The notes: generated from the sequence alone by a model not told the origin. Shown: positions 32,645 through 45,505, counted from the stretch's first letter. The stretch is 64,000 nt of DNA from Microstegium vimineum (GCA_022036555.1 CM039119.1:43899318-43963317), one strand, 5' to 3'. A program made the numbers and translations.

Positions 32645-33607
32645 GCGGCGATTGCAGATTTATTCACTAAGTCATTACCAGGTCCCATGTTCCAAAATTT
32701 TGTTCATGGTATTGGTATGCGAAAACTTAAAGACTTGCAAGTTTCAGGGAGAGAAAATCTCTGAAAATAATCATTTGTGTTAAATATTATATTGCACTCT
32801 TTTCCTATTATGAGTTTTTATAACTTTCTCATAAATAAGGTTTTTAATGAGACAATATCAAATAATGTGTCATATTTCTTATTTTCCTCATAAGAGGGTT
32901 TTAAAGGGAATATCAAAGACATATTCCTTCTCATATTTTCCCACACGGTTTTGGGGAAGGATATTTTAATTTTGGCCCATAGACCATAATGTTGTCTTAA
33001 ACTAAATTATCGATTTTTCCTATAAAGGTTTTTCCATATAAGTTTACAATGGACAATAATCTAAAAATATGTGATATCATTTCTCCTGATTTTTCTCACT
33101 GGGTTTTTGAGGAGTTTAATGACATATCAAACAACACTAGCACCTCATATTTTTCCTACAAGGTTTTTGTAGGCTCCGAAGAAATTGATTGATCTCAAGA
33201 CTGGATGCGATCAGGGGAAGTGTTACGAAGCAATCCGTTCCTCAAGAAGATGAACCAATAGTATTACAGAGATCTCATCCACTCAGATTAGTGACATGGA
33301 TCAATATTAGCCTTAGATCTAAATCCAATGATTAATATAATCTCTCCCTGTAACAACCGTAATTTCATAGACTACTCCTAGGAACCGACTTCACCGGGAG
33401 TCTATCCGTTGGGCGACCGCGTATCCGCGTATCCGCGTCCCCGAACGGGCGTCTCGCAACTCCCGTGGCGTCACTTCACCTTGTATAAATTGTGAGATCG
33501 ATCAATGAAAAGGACAGTTCGATTCATTTACTTTCTCTCGATACACCCACGCTCAAACACGGGTCCCTCCGGCGAGGGGGGCTACTCTCCTAACTGAGCG
33601 GCGATTG
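32609..33607 (+). repeat. Partial self-copy in copia-1: 46-bp duplication flanking extra 3' end and LTR
   Basis: A 46-bp stretch of the leader (32609-32654) is repeated at 33562-33607. Between the copies lies the element's own terminus: 32655-33220 matches 41721-42286 (end of RNase H and the 3' untranslated region), followed by a third LTR (33221-33559, 339 bp; the extra 8 bp is a GTATCCGC tandem duplication). The left junction shares TTG with the source sequence and the right junction follows CG directly after the LTR. This pattern fits template switching during reverse transcription. Confidence 0.85.
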
Positions 33608-34413
33608 GAAGGAGGCGGAGGCAGTCAGACAGCAATGGCAGACGACAGAGTGACCGAGCAGCGAAGCCGTCGAGTGGATGGACAAGTTCTCAACCCTATC
33701 CCCACTACTACTCTATTTGCGTCGTCCTGCCCTCACAAGTCGTACAGAAAATGTCGACATCGTGTGCTCATCCGAATAAAGCTGCCTCCTGCATGTGATC
33801 GCCTCCAGCATGTGGCTTGTTTAGTACTGTACTAGTATATTCTAATTTGTGACTTCTGACTATGTTTAGTACTAATGTCTATAGTTGTACTATTAGCAGC
33901 CATTTCACTTCAAATTCTTCGGGATTTTCATGTAATTAGCTCTGCATATTGTGTCAGGACTTGGTTAATGTTCAAAGTATTTGTTCGAGTGACAAATCCA
34001 ATAGCATTTGTTTCCCGTTACTATTTTATTGCAATTATTTATATTCTTTTTATCTTGCAATACGACACAATTTTAAGTCTACTTTAACTATGCAAAGTTG
34101 AATACTTAAATAAGAGAATGTCACAATCACTTCACGTGCACTTTAAATAAATAATATTGGACATTTAAATTTATTTGCCTATGCAAATAAACAATTCATT
34201 TTATTAATCTATATATTATGTTATCACATAATCATTACCTATAAAATGGTTTCCAATATTTTAAGTTCACATTAAATAAATTATTCTTGATTCAAATTTA
34301 ATGTGCAATTTTCATGGTTCACGTTTAAATTTTATATTTAAATATATTTTACATATTTTTTTACAACACATCACGTGCCTTACATTATAAAAATTTATAT
34401 AAATGTAGGCAAA

Positions 34414-35538
34414 ATGTCAGACGTTGGCAAATTAAAAGAAAAAGAATTTGACCAACTCGCTCTTGATGGACATAATTTTCCAACGTGGTCAATGGATCTC
34501 AAAGTTAGTCTCTCTTTACGGGGATTCTACCATACCATTGGTCCACCAAAAGAGGGTACTTCGGCACCTGACGATAAAGCCAAGTATAGTGTCTTATATA
34601 TAATAAGGGCTCATATACATCTAGACCTCAAGTCTGAATATTTGATGAAAGAAGATCCACGTGTTTTATGGGACGCTCTCCAACAACGCTATGAACAGCA
34701 AAAGGCAATTGTCTTACTAGAAGCTTTGCATGAATGGAATCATCTCTGACTACAGGACTTTAAGTCTGTCGGGGAATATAATCATGCAATTCACAAACTT
34801 TGTGCAAAACTCAAATTTTGTGAAAAAGAACCTACTGATGTAGACAAAATAGAGAAGACTTTGTCTACTATGATGCCTGCAGTCAGAATCCTTCACCAAC
34901 AATACCGTGAGCGAAAATTCCAAGTTTATTCTGAGTTAATTAATACTTTACTTCAGGCCGAACGGCATAATGAGATCCTTCTTTGGAACTCAAATAAACG
35001 CCCATTAGGGGCTGCCCCATTACCTGAAGTACACACAAACACTCAGAAACACAACAAAAAGGATGGTGCCAACAGGAAACCATTCAGGAAATTCAAAGGT
35101 AAAGGTAAAGGAAAAGGTGACAATAAGCGTAAAAGAGAGCATAAATCACATGATTCTCCTAAGGGTAAGGACATTCCCAAAAAGAATTTTGATAAATCCA
35201 AACTTTGTCAAAAGTGTGGCTGTTATAGCCACATCACTAAGAAATGTCGCACCCCCCGTCACTTGGTTGACTTATACTTAAAGTTTGGTGGTCGTGATCG
35301 CCCAAATCAAGGACAAAAGTATGAAGCCCATTTCAACTTTCAAAATGATGCTACGATGCAAGATGTTGCTCCATACAACTTTACCAATGACATCGTCATG
35401 GCAGAAGCTAGTTGCTCCAAGAGTGTCCCCATTGGACCAGGCAACCACAAGACTCTACCACCTGCGAAAGACTTAATGGACAATGACAAGATGCTCGTGG
35501 AGTTTGCCTCTACCGACATGTTTGGAGATCTCAATTAG
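34414..35538 (+). pseudogene. copia-1 gag (capsid/nucleocapsid)
   Basis: Starts at ATG 34414 (MSDVGKLKEKEFDQLALDGH). The frame is cut by TGA at 34747-34749 but continues in the same phase to TAG at 35536-35538. The N-terminal part has the plant copia gag wording (DGHNFPTWSMDLK, DPRVLWDALQQRY). A basic linker (KGKGKGKGDNKRKREHK) precedes a complete CCHC zinc knuckle (CQKCGCYSHITKKC). Gag would form the particle that packages the RNA. Inactive as it stands. Confidence 0.85.
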
Positions 35539-35647
35539 ACTCCCATAGTCCTTAGTACTACGTACTCATTTATGTCCAAATAAAGTGTTGTAAATTATTG
35601 CTACATATAGCAATTCTGTAAAATATTTGTGGCTTGTTAGCTATATC

Positions 35648-35669
35648 ATATATATATATATATATATAT
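35648..35669. repeat. (AT)n microsatellite
   Basis: Run of AT dinucleotides between gag and protease of copia-1; a second shorter run lies near 35720. Confidence 0.85.
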
Positions 35670-35790
35670 CTCGTATGTATCAAGCACAATTGATATTCAA
35701 TAAAGTATGTATAATTATATATATATATGTCATTCTCAGATTTTTAAGTAAATTCTTTTCATATATATAGATTTCTACGGGATAAATCCA

Positions 35791-36358
35791 ATGGAGGAGG
35801 AAATGTGCCTAGTAGATAGCGGTACCACAAATTCTATACTAAGGGAAACTAAATATTTCCAAACTCTAACTAAGAGACAAGGAAATGTTCTAACAATCGC
35901 TGGACGTGATGCAACGATAGTAGGCTCTGGACGCGCTACTATTACACTTCCCATGGGTACTCAACTTACAATTGAGGATGCATTATTGTATCCTGATTCA
36001 ACTCGTACTTTACTTAGCTATAAAGATATCTGTAAAAACGGACTTCACGTGGAGACACATGAAGAACATAAAGAAGAATTTCTTCTCTTAATCAAAGATA
36101 CCGGATATGGCAAACAAATTCTCGAGAAAATTCTCTCTTTACCATCTGGAATATATCATACATACATCAAACCTGTACCACATGTTGCCTATAAAATAAT
36201 TTTTTAGAATGTCAATGCATTCCAAATTTGGCATGATCCCCTTGGTCACCCTGGCATAGGGATGATGCGAAAAATTATAAACAATTCCCATGGTCATGAC
36301 TTAGTTAATTCTAAGTTCCTAGAATCTTCTAATTTTATATGCACTACATGTGCCACTT
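35791..36358 (+). pseudogene. copia-1 protease and start of integrase
   Basis: CLVDSGTTNSIL is the aspartic protease active site (DSG). Downstream the frame passes a TAG at 36205-36207 into WHDPLGHPGIGMM, with CTTCA after it, the H-H-C-C zinc segment preceding the copia integrase core. The gene is broken at 36358 by the inserted solo LTR; the codons continue at 38857. Confidence 0.85.
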
Positions 36359-38851
36359 TGTCACACCCAATTTCAAGGAAGAAATAGGATGCAAAACATT
36401 ATGTGTGCCCAGAAAGCAATCCACACATAATTCCACAAATTACATAGTACCATCACAGAGTTTAATACATAGCATACATAGATCCATTACATAAACAAAT
36501 AAAACAACTGAAGATACATCTAACTCTCATGGAACTCCATCTCACAGGGAAGGTCAACTGGTTGACCAAGCCTAGAAATCTTCAGGATAGTCCTCATATC
36601 CTCCTGCTTCTGTTACCTCATAATTAAACAATCAGTTTTCCGGGCCGCTCGTAACCGTGAGCACGACTGATATATCAGTTTTAACACTCTGCGGAGGTTG
36701 TGCATCTTTACCCGTGAGTCGTGATGCCCCGAATGCCCGGGTTAATTACTCTCATAAACACTGCTAAGGTGAGTGGGCGGGGTTCACTATGAAACCTTTC
36801 ATAGTATCTTGTCTAACAAGATTAGGGGCGCTAGGATTGGCAAGGGGTGATAGAGCCCCCTTCTGAGTAGCATAAAGATCGCAGCCTACGCTCAAACCCG
36901 GACAGAGGCCGCACTATAACCAGCTAGGCAAGAGCCTAATGCACCCTTTCGGGTAGCCGCTAACGAGCTAGAAAAGAGCCTATTACTGAGTTAAAGCTAG
37001 AGCCATGTAGCTCTCACAGTAGCACTGTCAGTCCCAGCTTTTGCCAACAACGAGTTATTATAAAAGGGTTATGTTCCAATTGCCTTTTACTAACAGAGGG
37101 TTTAACATGTAGAGAAATTCATTACGAATCTAACGCAATTCGAATCGTTCAAATCGGAGTCAAAATGCGACTTTTATAAACAAAATAGTGCAATGGCAAT
37201 TCTGTAAATACTGAATTTTCTATTTATTTCCAAAATGAACTAAACCGAACAGGATTACGCTTTTTGAACAGAGAAAGCGTAAATGGAGAAAGGCGCCAGG
37301 GGCTGTGGTGCGGGGCCGGCAGGGCTGCCACACGGCGGCTTGGGATTGGCCAGGTCCACGGGACGACTGTGAACCGCACGCGGGACTCCGGTCCACCGGT
37401 CCACCGTGGACTGACCACTTAACCCCGAAGGGGTATCTAATCCTGGCCGCACAGATGGGATCGGACGGCTGAGATAAAAGAGGGAGGGAGAGAGTGTCGG
37501 TCGGCTGGCCAGAGAAGACGACCAGTGCGGCGACGCCTCCATTTCTGGCGGCTCGAGCTCGCCGGAGCGCACTGGAACGGAGGTTCCGGCCACGATTTCG
37601 CAAAACAAGGGCATGGGGAGAGAGTGCACGGCGAGGCGAACGCGATGGTGTGCTCGGATGAACCTAGGGAGGCGAGCAGAGGCGGCGCGGCGGTGCGCCA
37701 TGGCCGGCGGCGCGCTGCTTGAACGGGTCACGACCTAGGGGCTATGAACCGACTAGGCGAGAGCAGAGGGAGTTAGAGGAGATCAACGCGATCATCATGG
37801 TAGCACTAAATGAACGCGGAGAGGGGAGGAAAGCCGGGCACCGCGTACGCCATTGCCGGCGGCGTACGGTGCACGCGGGCAGGGCCATGGAGGCCACGAT
37901 TCACTGACTTGAGAGGTCAGGGAGGAAGAGGGAGTCAAGGCGATGCTTACCGAGACGACGAAGAGGGCGGAGACGGCTCGGTGTGGTCTGTCGGCATGCA
38001 ATGGCGGACGACGCTCTGCTTGCTCGCGTCGGCGTGCGTTCTGTGGCCACCGACTAGAAAATAGAGGGAGGAATTAGGCCGAGGAGGATCGCGGGGAGAT
38101 CGTGGACTCGGAACAAAGCTTACCGAGGCGGATCGATCTCCAGGGCCTTCTCGGTGTCGGCGGCGGCGTTCGGCAGAGGCGACAGAGGGAAGCGAAAGGG
38201 AGAGATGGGGCCGCGCTCTGCTTTAATGAACAAGAGAGGGAGGTGCGGGGTGCGCGGGGGTTGGTTGCGAAGCCGAGAGAGGATCATGGGGGAGTGGGAG
38301 CGGGGCGACGCGGGGCGGTTGCCAGGAACACGCGTGCGTCCGATACTTGCGGGAGGTGGGGGAAGGAACTGACGGGCGGGGCCCTGCGGCAGAGAGAGGG
38401 AGGGAAGGGGAGGCGGTTGGGGAGGCCTGCTGGGCCGCACGGGGTGAAGAGAGGGGTGGGCCAGCTGGCTGGGCCGCGCAGAGGGGAAAGGAGAGAGCGA
38501 GCGGGCCAGGGAGAAAGAAAAGAGAGAGAGGGAGAGAAGGGCTGGGCTGGGCCTCTGGCCGAAAACAGAAAAGGGAGTAAGAGAGAGAGGTGAATTCCTT
38601 TCCTTTTTCTTTTCTTTTTCAAAGTTTTCCAAAACCTTTTTATTTGAATTTTGAATTTGTTTGAACAAAACTTTACAAACTCAGTCAACCATATAAAATA
38701 TGCAACAGCATGTATGCAACAACATGTTACTAACTAGGTTTAATTTTAATTCCATAAAAATTATTCTTCAACTAAATTCAATGCTCACATATTTCTTGAA
38801 TAAATCATTTTCATCTATTTTTAAATGCAATCAAATTTTGTGGGTGTTACA
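36359..38851 (-). mobile_element. Solo long LTR of a Ty3/gypsy element inserted in copia-1
   Basis: 2493 bp with ends TGTCACACCCAATTTC and AAATTTTGTGGGTGTTACA (plus-strand reading). Flanks CACTT (36354-36358) and CACTG (38852-38856) are a 5-bp duplication with one change; the copia reading frame is continuous across if one copy is removed. Segments around 36640-36760 match, in reverse complement, the solo LTR at 50481-53730, which fixes the minus orientation. The GC-rich part (37250-38590) makes long frames on both strands that are not genes. No internal domain remains, so it arose by LTR-LTR recombination. A Tekay/Del-type chromovirus source is a guess from LTR length and start. Confidence 0.8.
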
Positions 38852-38856
38852 CACTG

Positions 38857-39713
38857 GGAAATTGATTTTAAGACCATCTTATCTTAAGATAAAAGTTGAA
38901 CCACTTAAGTTCCTTGAAAGAATTCAAGGCGATATTTGTGGTCCAATTACTCAATTATCTGGACCATTCAGATATTTTATGGTTCTAATAGATGCGTCTA
39001 CACGATGGACTCACGTGTGCTTATTATCCACACGCAATCATGCTTTTGCCAAGCTAATAACTCAAGTTATTAGACTTAGAGCAAATCATCCTGAACATCA
39101 GATAAAATCTATTAGAATGGATAATGTTGCTGAATTTTCCTCAAAAGCTTTCAATGACTATTGTATGGCACTAGGAATTCAAATTCAGCACTCAGTTCCA
39201 TATGTCCACACTCAAAATGGTTTAGCAGAAACACTTATCAAAAGAGTTAAGCTAGTAGCAAGACCATTAGTACATAATTGTAATCTACCAACTTCATGTT
39301 GGGGTCATGCAGTCTTACACGCTGCTGACTTACTGCAATTGCGACCAACTGCATATCATACTGCTTCCCCACTACAATTAGTACGTGGAAATCCACCAAG
39401 TGTTTCCCATCTGTGAAAATTCGGTTGCGCTGTTTACGTACCGATTTCACCACCAAAGCGTACATCTATGGGTCCACACAGGAAATTAGGGATCTATGTC
39501 GGGTATCAATCTCTATCGATCATTAAATACCTGGAACCCCTTATAGGGGACCTATTCACGGCCCGATACGCTGATTGTATCTTCAATGAGGATCATTTCC
39601 CGACATTAGGGGGAGATTACAAGTACCAAAAAGAATGCCTGGAAATAAATTGGGATACACAAGACATCTCCACTAATGATCCACGTACACAAGAATTTGA
39701 ACTCCAAGTTTAG
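38857..39713 (+). pseudogene. copia-1 integrase
   Basis: The frame resumes with PLKFLERIQGDICGPI, then FMVLIDASTRWTHVCLL, IRMDNVAEFSSKAF and VPYVHTQNGLAETLIKR, carrying the D, D and E of the integrase core. Usual forms have DNAGEF where this copy has DNVAEF. TGA at 39414-39416 interrupts it, followed by KFGCAVYVPI and GPHRKLGIYVGYQS of the C-terminal GKGY-like region, then TAG at 39711-39713. Confidence 0.85.
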
Positions 39714-41830
39714 AAAATCATAAATTTGCAAAATATTGCAAATAATCTGCCAGACGCATTTACTAATTATAAAGGTGTCACTAAATCCTATCATCCTGCT
39801 AGGAATGTGCGTGAAAGAATAGAGGTACCAAACAAAACTATTTAACTCCCACCTCAAAAACTTGTTCAAGTCAAGAGGGGGAGAAGTAAGGCCGTTAATC
39901 AGGATGTGGCTCCTAAATGCCAAAGGAAGCAGAATAACAAAAAATCTGAATTAGTGAATGCAACTCAACAACAAGTTGTGAGACACCAAGTGAATAAACA
40001 AAATTCACATCTCACATCAATAGTGCACTCAATATCTGATGTTGGGACATCGGAACGCCCTGACGCTATCATATTGGGAAATAACGAACCGTCGCAAGGG
40101 GTACAAGAAATTTCCATAAACTATATTGATTCTGGAGAATCATATGACCAAAAGACTACATTTGTCGACATATACTTTGCCGAAACAATTGCAGAAATAA
40201 TACAAAGTGATCCAGATCTCAAAACCATGGTAGAGTGCAAAAAGCGCTCGGACTGGAATAAATGGAAAGAAGTAATTCAAGCAGAGTTAGCCTCGCTCGC
40301 AAAAAGAAAGGTATTTTCATCAGCAATACCTACACCTTCCAAAATCTTCCCTGTGGGATTTAAATGGGTTTTCGTCCGAAAGCGGAATGAAAATAATGAG
40401 GTGGTGAGATACAAAGCGAGACTTGTAGCACAAGGGTTCACGCAGAGACCTGACATTGATTTCAATGAAATATACTCTCCAGTTATGAGTGGAATAACAT
40501 TCTGATATATAACAGCATTGGCAGTTCAAAATCATCTATCTATGCAGTTGATGGATGTAGTGACAACATATTTATATGGGTCATTAGATTCAGACATCTA
40601 CATGAAGGTTCCTGATGGAATTCCTATTCCAAATCCTAAAGCAAGTCGCGCCACATATTGTGTAAAACTTAATAAGTCATTATATGGCTTAAAACAGTCG
40701 GGTCGGATGTGGTATAACAGACTGAGCGAATTCCTATTACAAAAGGGATACGTCAATAATGATTGCCCATGTGTTTTTATAAAGAAATCCCAAACGGGAT
40801 TCTGCATTATATTAGTATATGTGGATGATTTAAATATCACTGGCAACCCACATGATATCAATGAAGCACGTAATCTCTTAAAGATGGAATTTGAGATGAA
40901 AGATTTAGGACAAACTAAATTTTTCTTAGGTTTACAAATTGAGCACCTTCACTCAGGAATTTTAGTGCATCAATCTGCCTATATCCAGAAAACACTAGAA
41001 AAATTTAATATGCATAAGTCATATCCATCCAAAACTCCCATGGTTGTTCGATCTCTAGACATGGAGAAAGATCCATTTAGACCAAGGGACGATGATGAAG
41101 AGATACTTGGACCTGAGGTACCATATCTTTGTGTTATTGGAGCACTTATGTATCTTGCAAATTGTACCAGACTTGATATAGCATTTGCAGTAAATTTACT
41201 AGCTAGACATAGTGCTGCTCCAACTAAACGATGGGAGCTAAACATATCTTAAGATATCTTAATGGCACTAAAGATCTTGGATTATATTTCCAAAGAAACC
41301 AAGATCCAACTATAATTAGATATACTGATGCTGGCTATTTGTCTGATCCCTATAATGGCCGATCACAGACTTGTTTTGTATTTCTATATGGAGGAACTGC
41401 TATATCATTGAAGTCTTCTAAACGGACTCTAGTAACAACCTCCACAAATCATTTTGAAATTATTGCACTATATGAAGCATCACGTGAGTGTGTATGGCTC
41501 CGCAGAATTATTAATCACATACAACAATCTAGTGGAATTGGTTTCATTGAATCACCCACAATTATCTATGAAGATAATTCTGCTTGTATTACACAAATGG
41601 AAACAGGTTATATCAAAAGCAATATAACTAAATATATTTCTCCTAAGTTATTTTATCCTTATGAATTACAGAAGAATGGAGAAATACAAATCTTGCAAAC
41701 AAAGTCTTGTGATAATCTTGCAGATTTATTCACTAAGTCATTACCAGGTCCCAGGTTCCAAAATATTGTTCATGGTATTGGTATGCGAAAACTTAAAGAC
41801 TTGCAAGTTTCAGGGGGAGAAAATCTCTGA
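39714..41830 (+). pseudogene. copia-1 reverse transcriptase and RNase H
   Basis: RT motifs in order: FKWVFVRKRNE, YKARLVAQGFTQRPDIDF, then TGA at 40503-40505, MDVVTTYLYGSLDSDIYM, LYGLKQSGRMWYNRL and the catalytic YVDDLNITG. A small deletion near 41230 shifts the frame. The RNase H part follows (YTDAGYLSDPYNGRSQT, EDNSACITQ, LADLFTKSLP), ending at 41830. The end of this stretch is the sequence copied into the leader at about 32655. Not functional. Confidence 0.88.
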
Positions 41831-42276
41831 AAATAATCATTTGTGTTAAATATTATATTGCACACTTTTCCTATTATTAGTTTTTATAACTTTCTCATAA
41901 ATAAGGTTTTTAATGAGACAATATCAAATAATGTGTCATATTTCTTATTTTCCTCAAAAGAGGTTTTTAAAGGGAATATCAAAGACATATTCCTTCTCAT
42001 ATTTTCCCACACGGTTTTGGGGAAGGATATTTTAATTTTGGCCCATAGACCATAATGTTGTCTTAAACTAAATTATCGATTTTTCCTATAAAGGTTTTTC
42101 CATATAAGTTTACAATGGACAATAATCTAAAAATATGTGATATCCTTTCTCCTGATTTTTCCCACTGGGTTTTTGAGGAGTTTAATGACATATCAAACAA
42201 AACTAGCACCTCATATTTTTCCTACAAGGTTTTTGGAGGCTCTGAAGAAATTGGTTGATCTCAAGACTAGATGCGA

Positions 42277-42617
42277 TCAGGAGGAGTGTTATGAAGCAAT
42301 CCGTTCCTCAAGAAGATGAACTAATAGGATTACAGAGATCTCATCCACCCAGATTAGTGACATGGATCAATATTATCCTTAGATCTAAATCCAATGATTA
42401 ATGTAATCTCTCCCTGTAACAACCGTAATTTCATAGACTACTCCTACGAACCGACTTCACCGGGAGTCTATCCGTTGGGCGACCGTGTATCCGCGTCCCC
42501 AAATGGGCGTCTCGCAACTCCCATGGCGTCGCTTCACCCTGTATAAATTGTGAGATCGATCAATGAAAAGTACAGTTCGATTCATTTGCTTTCTCTCGAT
42601 ACACCCACGCTCAAACA
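42277..42617 (+). repeat. 3' LTR of copia-1 with polypurine tract
   Basis: Polypurine tract AGGAGGAG directly precedes the LTR start TGTTATGAAGC at 42287; the LTR ends CTCAAACA at 42617. Same length as the 5' LTR (331 bp). Confidence 0.9.
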
Positions 42618-42622
42618 CCCTA

Positions 42623-43065
42623 CACTGCTACACACATGTGCTGCCCACTCCCAAGTCTAGTTGCCGGCCGTTGGAGACACAAATTGGAGAATCTGAGTCT
42701 GGGCTCTGAAGGCAGTAAGATCCCAACACTTGCAAGCATGAGTCCCGCCAAGGTAATGAGAAGCCTCTTCACTTGTGTTTCGATGGAATCATGGAAGCAA
42801 ACCAAAAGTAATGTTTGGCCAGTGGCCATAGCAACAATGAAAGGTTATGCTACAGTCAGGAACTACAAAAACATCTTGTAATGTAGCTGACTTACAAAAC
42901 CATGACCAAACAACAAAGAGTAAAGCTATACTTGCCTTTCTCCACTCATTTGTAAGTCAAAGGTCCAAGCCACTAACCACTAGATGAAGCATGTAATTTC
43001 TACAAGGAGCTGACCACCCACGGTCTAGAATCAAATATCAATCAAAATGGCTGGGGATCTCAATA
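42623..43065 (+). repeat. Duplicated block copy X, right part
   Basis: Continuation of 30843-31573 after copia-1; matches 53970-54408 nearly base for base and ends at GGCTGGGGAT, where copy Y runs into the Tat element. No coding domain recognised in this part. Confidence 0.85.
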
Positions 43066-43267
43066 TCTAGAAAAATAACACGCCAACCAGACTCTAAGTA
43101 GCAAAACAAATACGATAACTAATCAAACAAAAAGCAGGCAAGAACATAAAACTTTGTGCTTGCATTGATTTCAAAAACAGATTTTTAGGACTAAGACTAA
43201 CATCTCAACATCCATAAAAGAAGAGAACATCCCATCATCTAGCAAAAATAAAGCTCATGTGCCAAAC

Positions 43268-44450
43268 TTAGGAGTAGCTTAGCAGTAGAACATAACGTCC
43301 TTCACGTTTTAGTTGATGCAATTTAGATCTTAGTCCGACAATACCAAAAAACATGGCCGCCAGCCTCAAGAGTAAGAGTGTCACAGCTGAATGGTCAGGA
43401 GTTCTTTCTAAGGCGCTTCTGTGGCCAAGGACGACACCTGGCAGCTGAAAACAAAGATGCATCCGAATCCGTGGTGGCTCTCTTGGCTGACTCCGCGGTG
43501 GCGTTGCTGGAAGAGGCACCGAGGAGGCTCTCTTGGCGGACACCACGGCGACCTTGCTGGCCGAGGCATCCGCGAAGGCTCTCTTGGATGTGGCCTTGCT
43601 GGCCGTGGCATCCGCGGAGGCTCTCTTGGCTGCAGCCTTGCAGGCCGAGGCATCTGCGGAGCTCTCTTCGGTGACACCATGGCAGCCTTGCTGGGCCTTC
43701 TGCGTGGCGAAGGAGTAGTTGGCTTCTGCGAGACACAAAGCTTCTTTGGCCTTCACCTTCTCACGAATCACGGAGGCAGCAATGCTACGTGCGGTAGATG
43801 AAATCTTGTCCTGCTGCCCGAGAAAGGCAGAAGCCTTTTCGGCGATGGCCACCACCTCGTCAACCTTGGAGGCAACCGCGGCCTTCTCTGAGACTTTGCA
43901 GTTGGCGACTGTTGCCTTCTCCCTCGCTGATTGAGCTGTGGCCATAGCAGCCTCTAGTATGATATCATACCCACTAGCGTCCTCGAGAGCGGCTAAATGA
44001 TAGCCTGGTTCATTGAGCATGCTAGATACATACTCCTTGACGTCAGGGTCGACATCAAGAATATGTGCTCTAGCGAGATGAACATATATTCTTTATTCGT
44101 TCGACCACGAACTCGCGGATGATGTGTAGCATGTCTGCCGACTCTCACACCACGTCGTCGAACGGAATGGATCTGGCATTCTTAGGGATGTCATTAGGAG
44201 TTGAGGATCATAGGCTAGTGTGAATTCAAACTCGCGGTTCTTCAATTTCTTCAACTTATCCTTCTTGATATGTCCTCGTAGCTTCAATTTTTTTATCTTC
44301 CATCAACGTACTGATCTCTATGTGAGGATGGTGTGGTGGTACATGCTCCTCAACTTCCATGTCAGAGTTAGCTCTGGAGGAGGTACTCCCCTTAGCTGAT
44401 TAACATGACGATGATCGGTGAAGTCCAAGCTTCCTAAGGAATCCACTCAT
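43268..44450 (-). pseudogene. Degraded ORF with Ala/Lys/Ser tandem repeats, unknown
   Basis: An ATG at 44450 (MSGFLRKLGLHRSS) opens a frame soon stopped; pieces in different phases continue downstream (LRGHIKKDKLKKLKNREFEF, IPFDDVV, ADMLHIIREFVVERIK). The last 250 codons (from about 44020) read LNEPGYHLAALEDASGYD, an Ala-rich helical part, and then imperfect repeats of the type ADASASKA...KRA encoded by a tandem repeat near 43560-43660. The opening resembles ORFs often predicted next to grass retroelements, but I cannot name a family. Probably a decayed retroelement ORF or repeat-rich host gene. Confidence 0.35.
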
Positions 44451-45505
44451 CTTGTCGGACAGAAAAAGAACAGAGTAGACAACAAAACTAGTGGAATGGG
44501 TTATGAAATAAAACTGTTAAAGGTTAGCCATTCCAAAGTTAGTCGTCTAAAGAGTTAACGAAGGTGATTCAAGATTATAGTTGTTTTTTGATTAATAATT
44601 TTAACAACACTTCCACTATCTTGACTCTCTTCTTTAACTCATTTTTTCTTTTACTCCCAAACTCTCGTAGCTCTTTCTTTCAGAATTTCTCCTATATATG
44701 GGATTTGGCTACATAACAGACCAAAAAATCGAATCTACTCAGAAGGGAGATGGAAGAGGGTTGTAGTGTGAGTTTAGAAGGCAGAGGAGGGTGGCTATTT
44801 ATAGCTCATGAGGTCGCCCCCCCTGGGCTCACTCATGTGGTGCTCTCCCCATTGGCTAATTTTCTTCGTAATTAAGCTACCAACAATGTTCTGGCAGGTT
44901 AGGTGAGGAAAAAGGAGTGGAGGAGAGTGAATGAGGTGATGTGAAGTGACTAGTGTGGGTCCCATGTGTCTACAAGTTCTATTGACTATATTTATACAGT
45001 ATGTAATTGTAAAAAATACTTTAAAATTGCAGGAATAAAAATAAGTGCATGGATGGTATTTTTGGTGTCACCACAGTAAATATTTATGTGGATTTTTACA
45101 CTCTATAAGAATTATTTACATAGGGCGTATATTTTATTTTATGGATGCGTATGCAAAAAGATTAAACACGCTAAGAAAATACTTATGCAATAAAGTAAAT
45201 ATGGATCCGATGAAGGTTCAGGATTTTAAAATCCTCCGAACCGGACTTCTCCAAAATTTGCTATTTTTTGGGGGTGTCAGTCGGTCATGAGGTTGAAATC
45301 TTAGCGACTGTGTATCTCCCTCTTTACTTATCAAGTTTGCTGTGGTAATTAACTTAGGTCATGGCTTAAATGGAAAACACTCTTCCCGTCCGTTGATGTT
45401 GAATCTAACTTCTCCAATTCCGACGTCAATATGGGCATTTGGAGTACTTAAGAAGGGTCTCACAAGGATGAGTGATACATTCGAGTCTAGTTGCATGTCC
45501 AACAC
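44451..45505. other. Leader/promoter side of the degraded ORF; no other gene
   Basis: Contains a minus-strand TATA box (44796-44803). The remainder to 45505 has short frames only; 45340-45505 has no recognisable domain. Confidence 0.4.
44796..44803 (-). promoter_or_regulatory. TATA box upstream of degraded minus-strand ORF
   Basis: TATAAATA on the minus strand, about 350 nt upstream of the ATG at 44450 and followed by a pyrimidine-rich leader (CTCTTCCATCTCCC). The motif is good, but the gene it would serve is broken. Confidence 0.4.

Larger units (their letters stand above)
31574..42617 (+). mobile_element. Ty1/copia retrotransposon copia-1, complete ends, decayed, with nested insertion
   Basis: Bounded by 331-bp LTRs (31574-31904 and 42287-42617) and a perfect 5-bp duplication CCCTA (31569-31573, 42618-42622). 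The order gag, protease, integrase, RT, RNase H is the copia order. The element is inflated to 11 kb by an internal partial copy of its own 3' end (about 32655-33607) and by a solo LTR (36359-38851). By eye the two LTRs differ at about 16 of 331 positions (about 5%); with the commonly used grass rate of 1.3e-8 this means insertion about 2 million years ago. The empty site is preserved at 53965-53975 in block Y. Confidence 0.93.

Noticed and set aside
37220..38688. Several 120-180 codon frames in the solo LTR
   Set aside because: They lie within a GC-rich LTR segment, on both strands, without domains.
36359..38851. Possible DNA transposon because of inverse TGTCACACCCA/TGGGTGTTACA ends
   Set aside because: Short inverse ends are normal for LTRs; the 5-bp flank duplication and homology to the other long LTR fit a solo LTR better.
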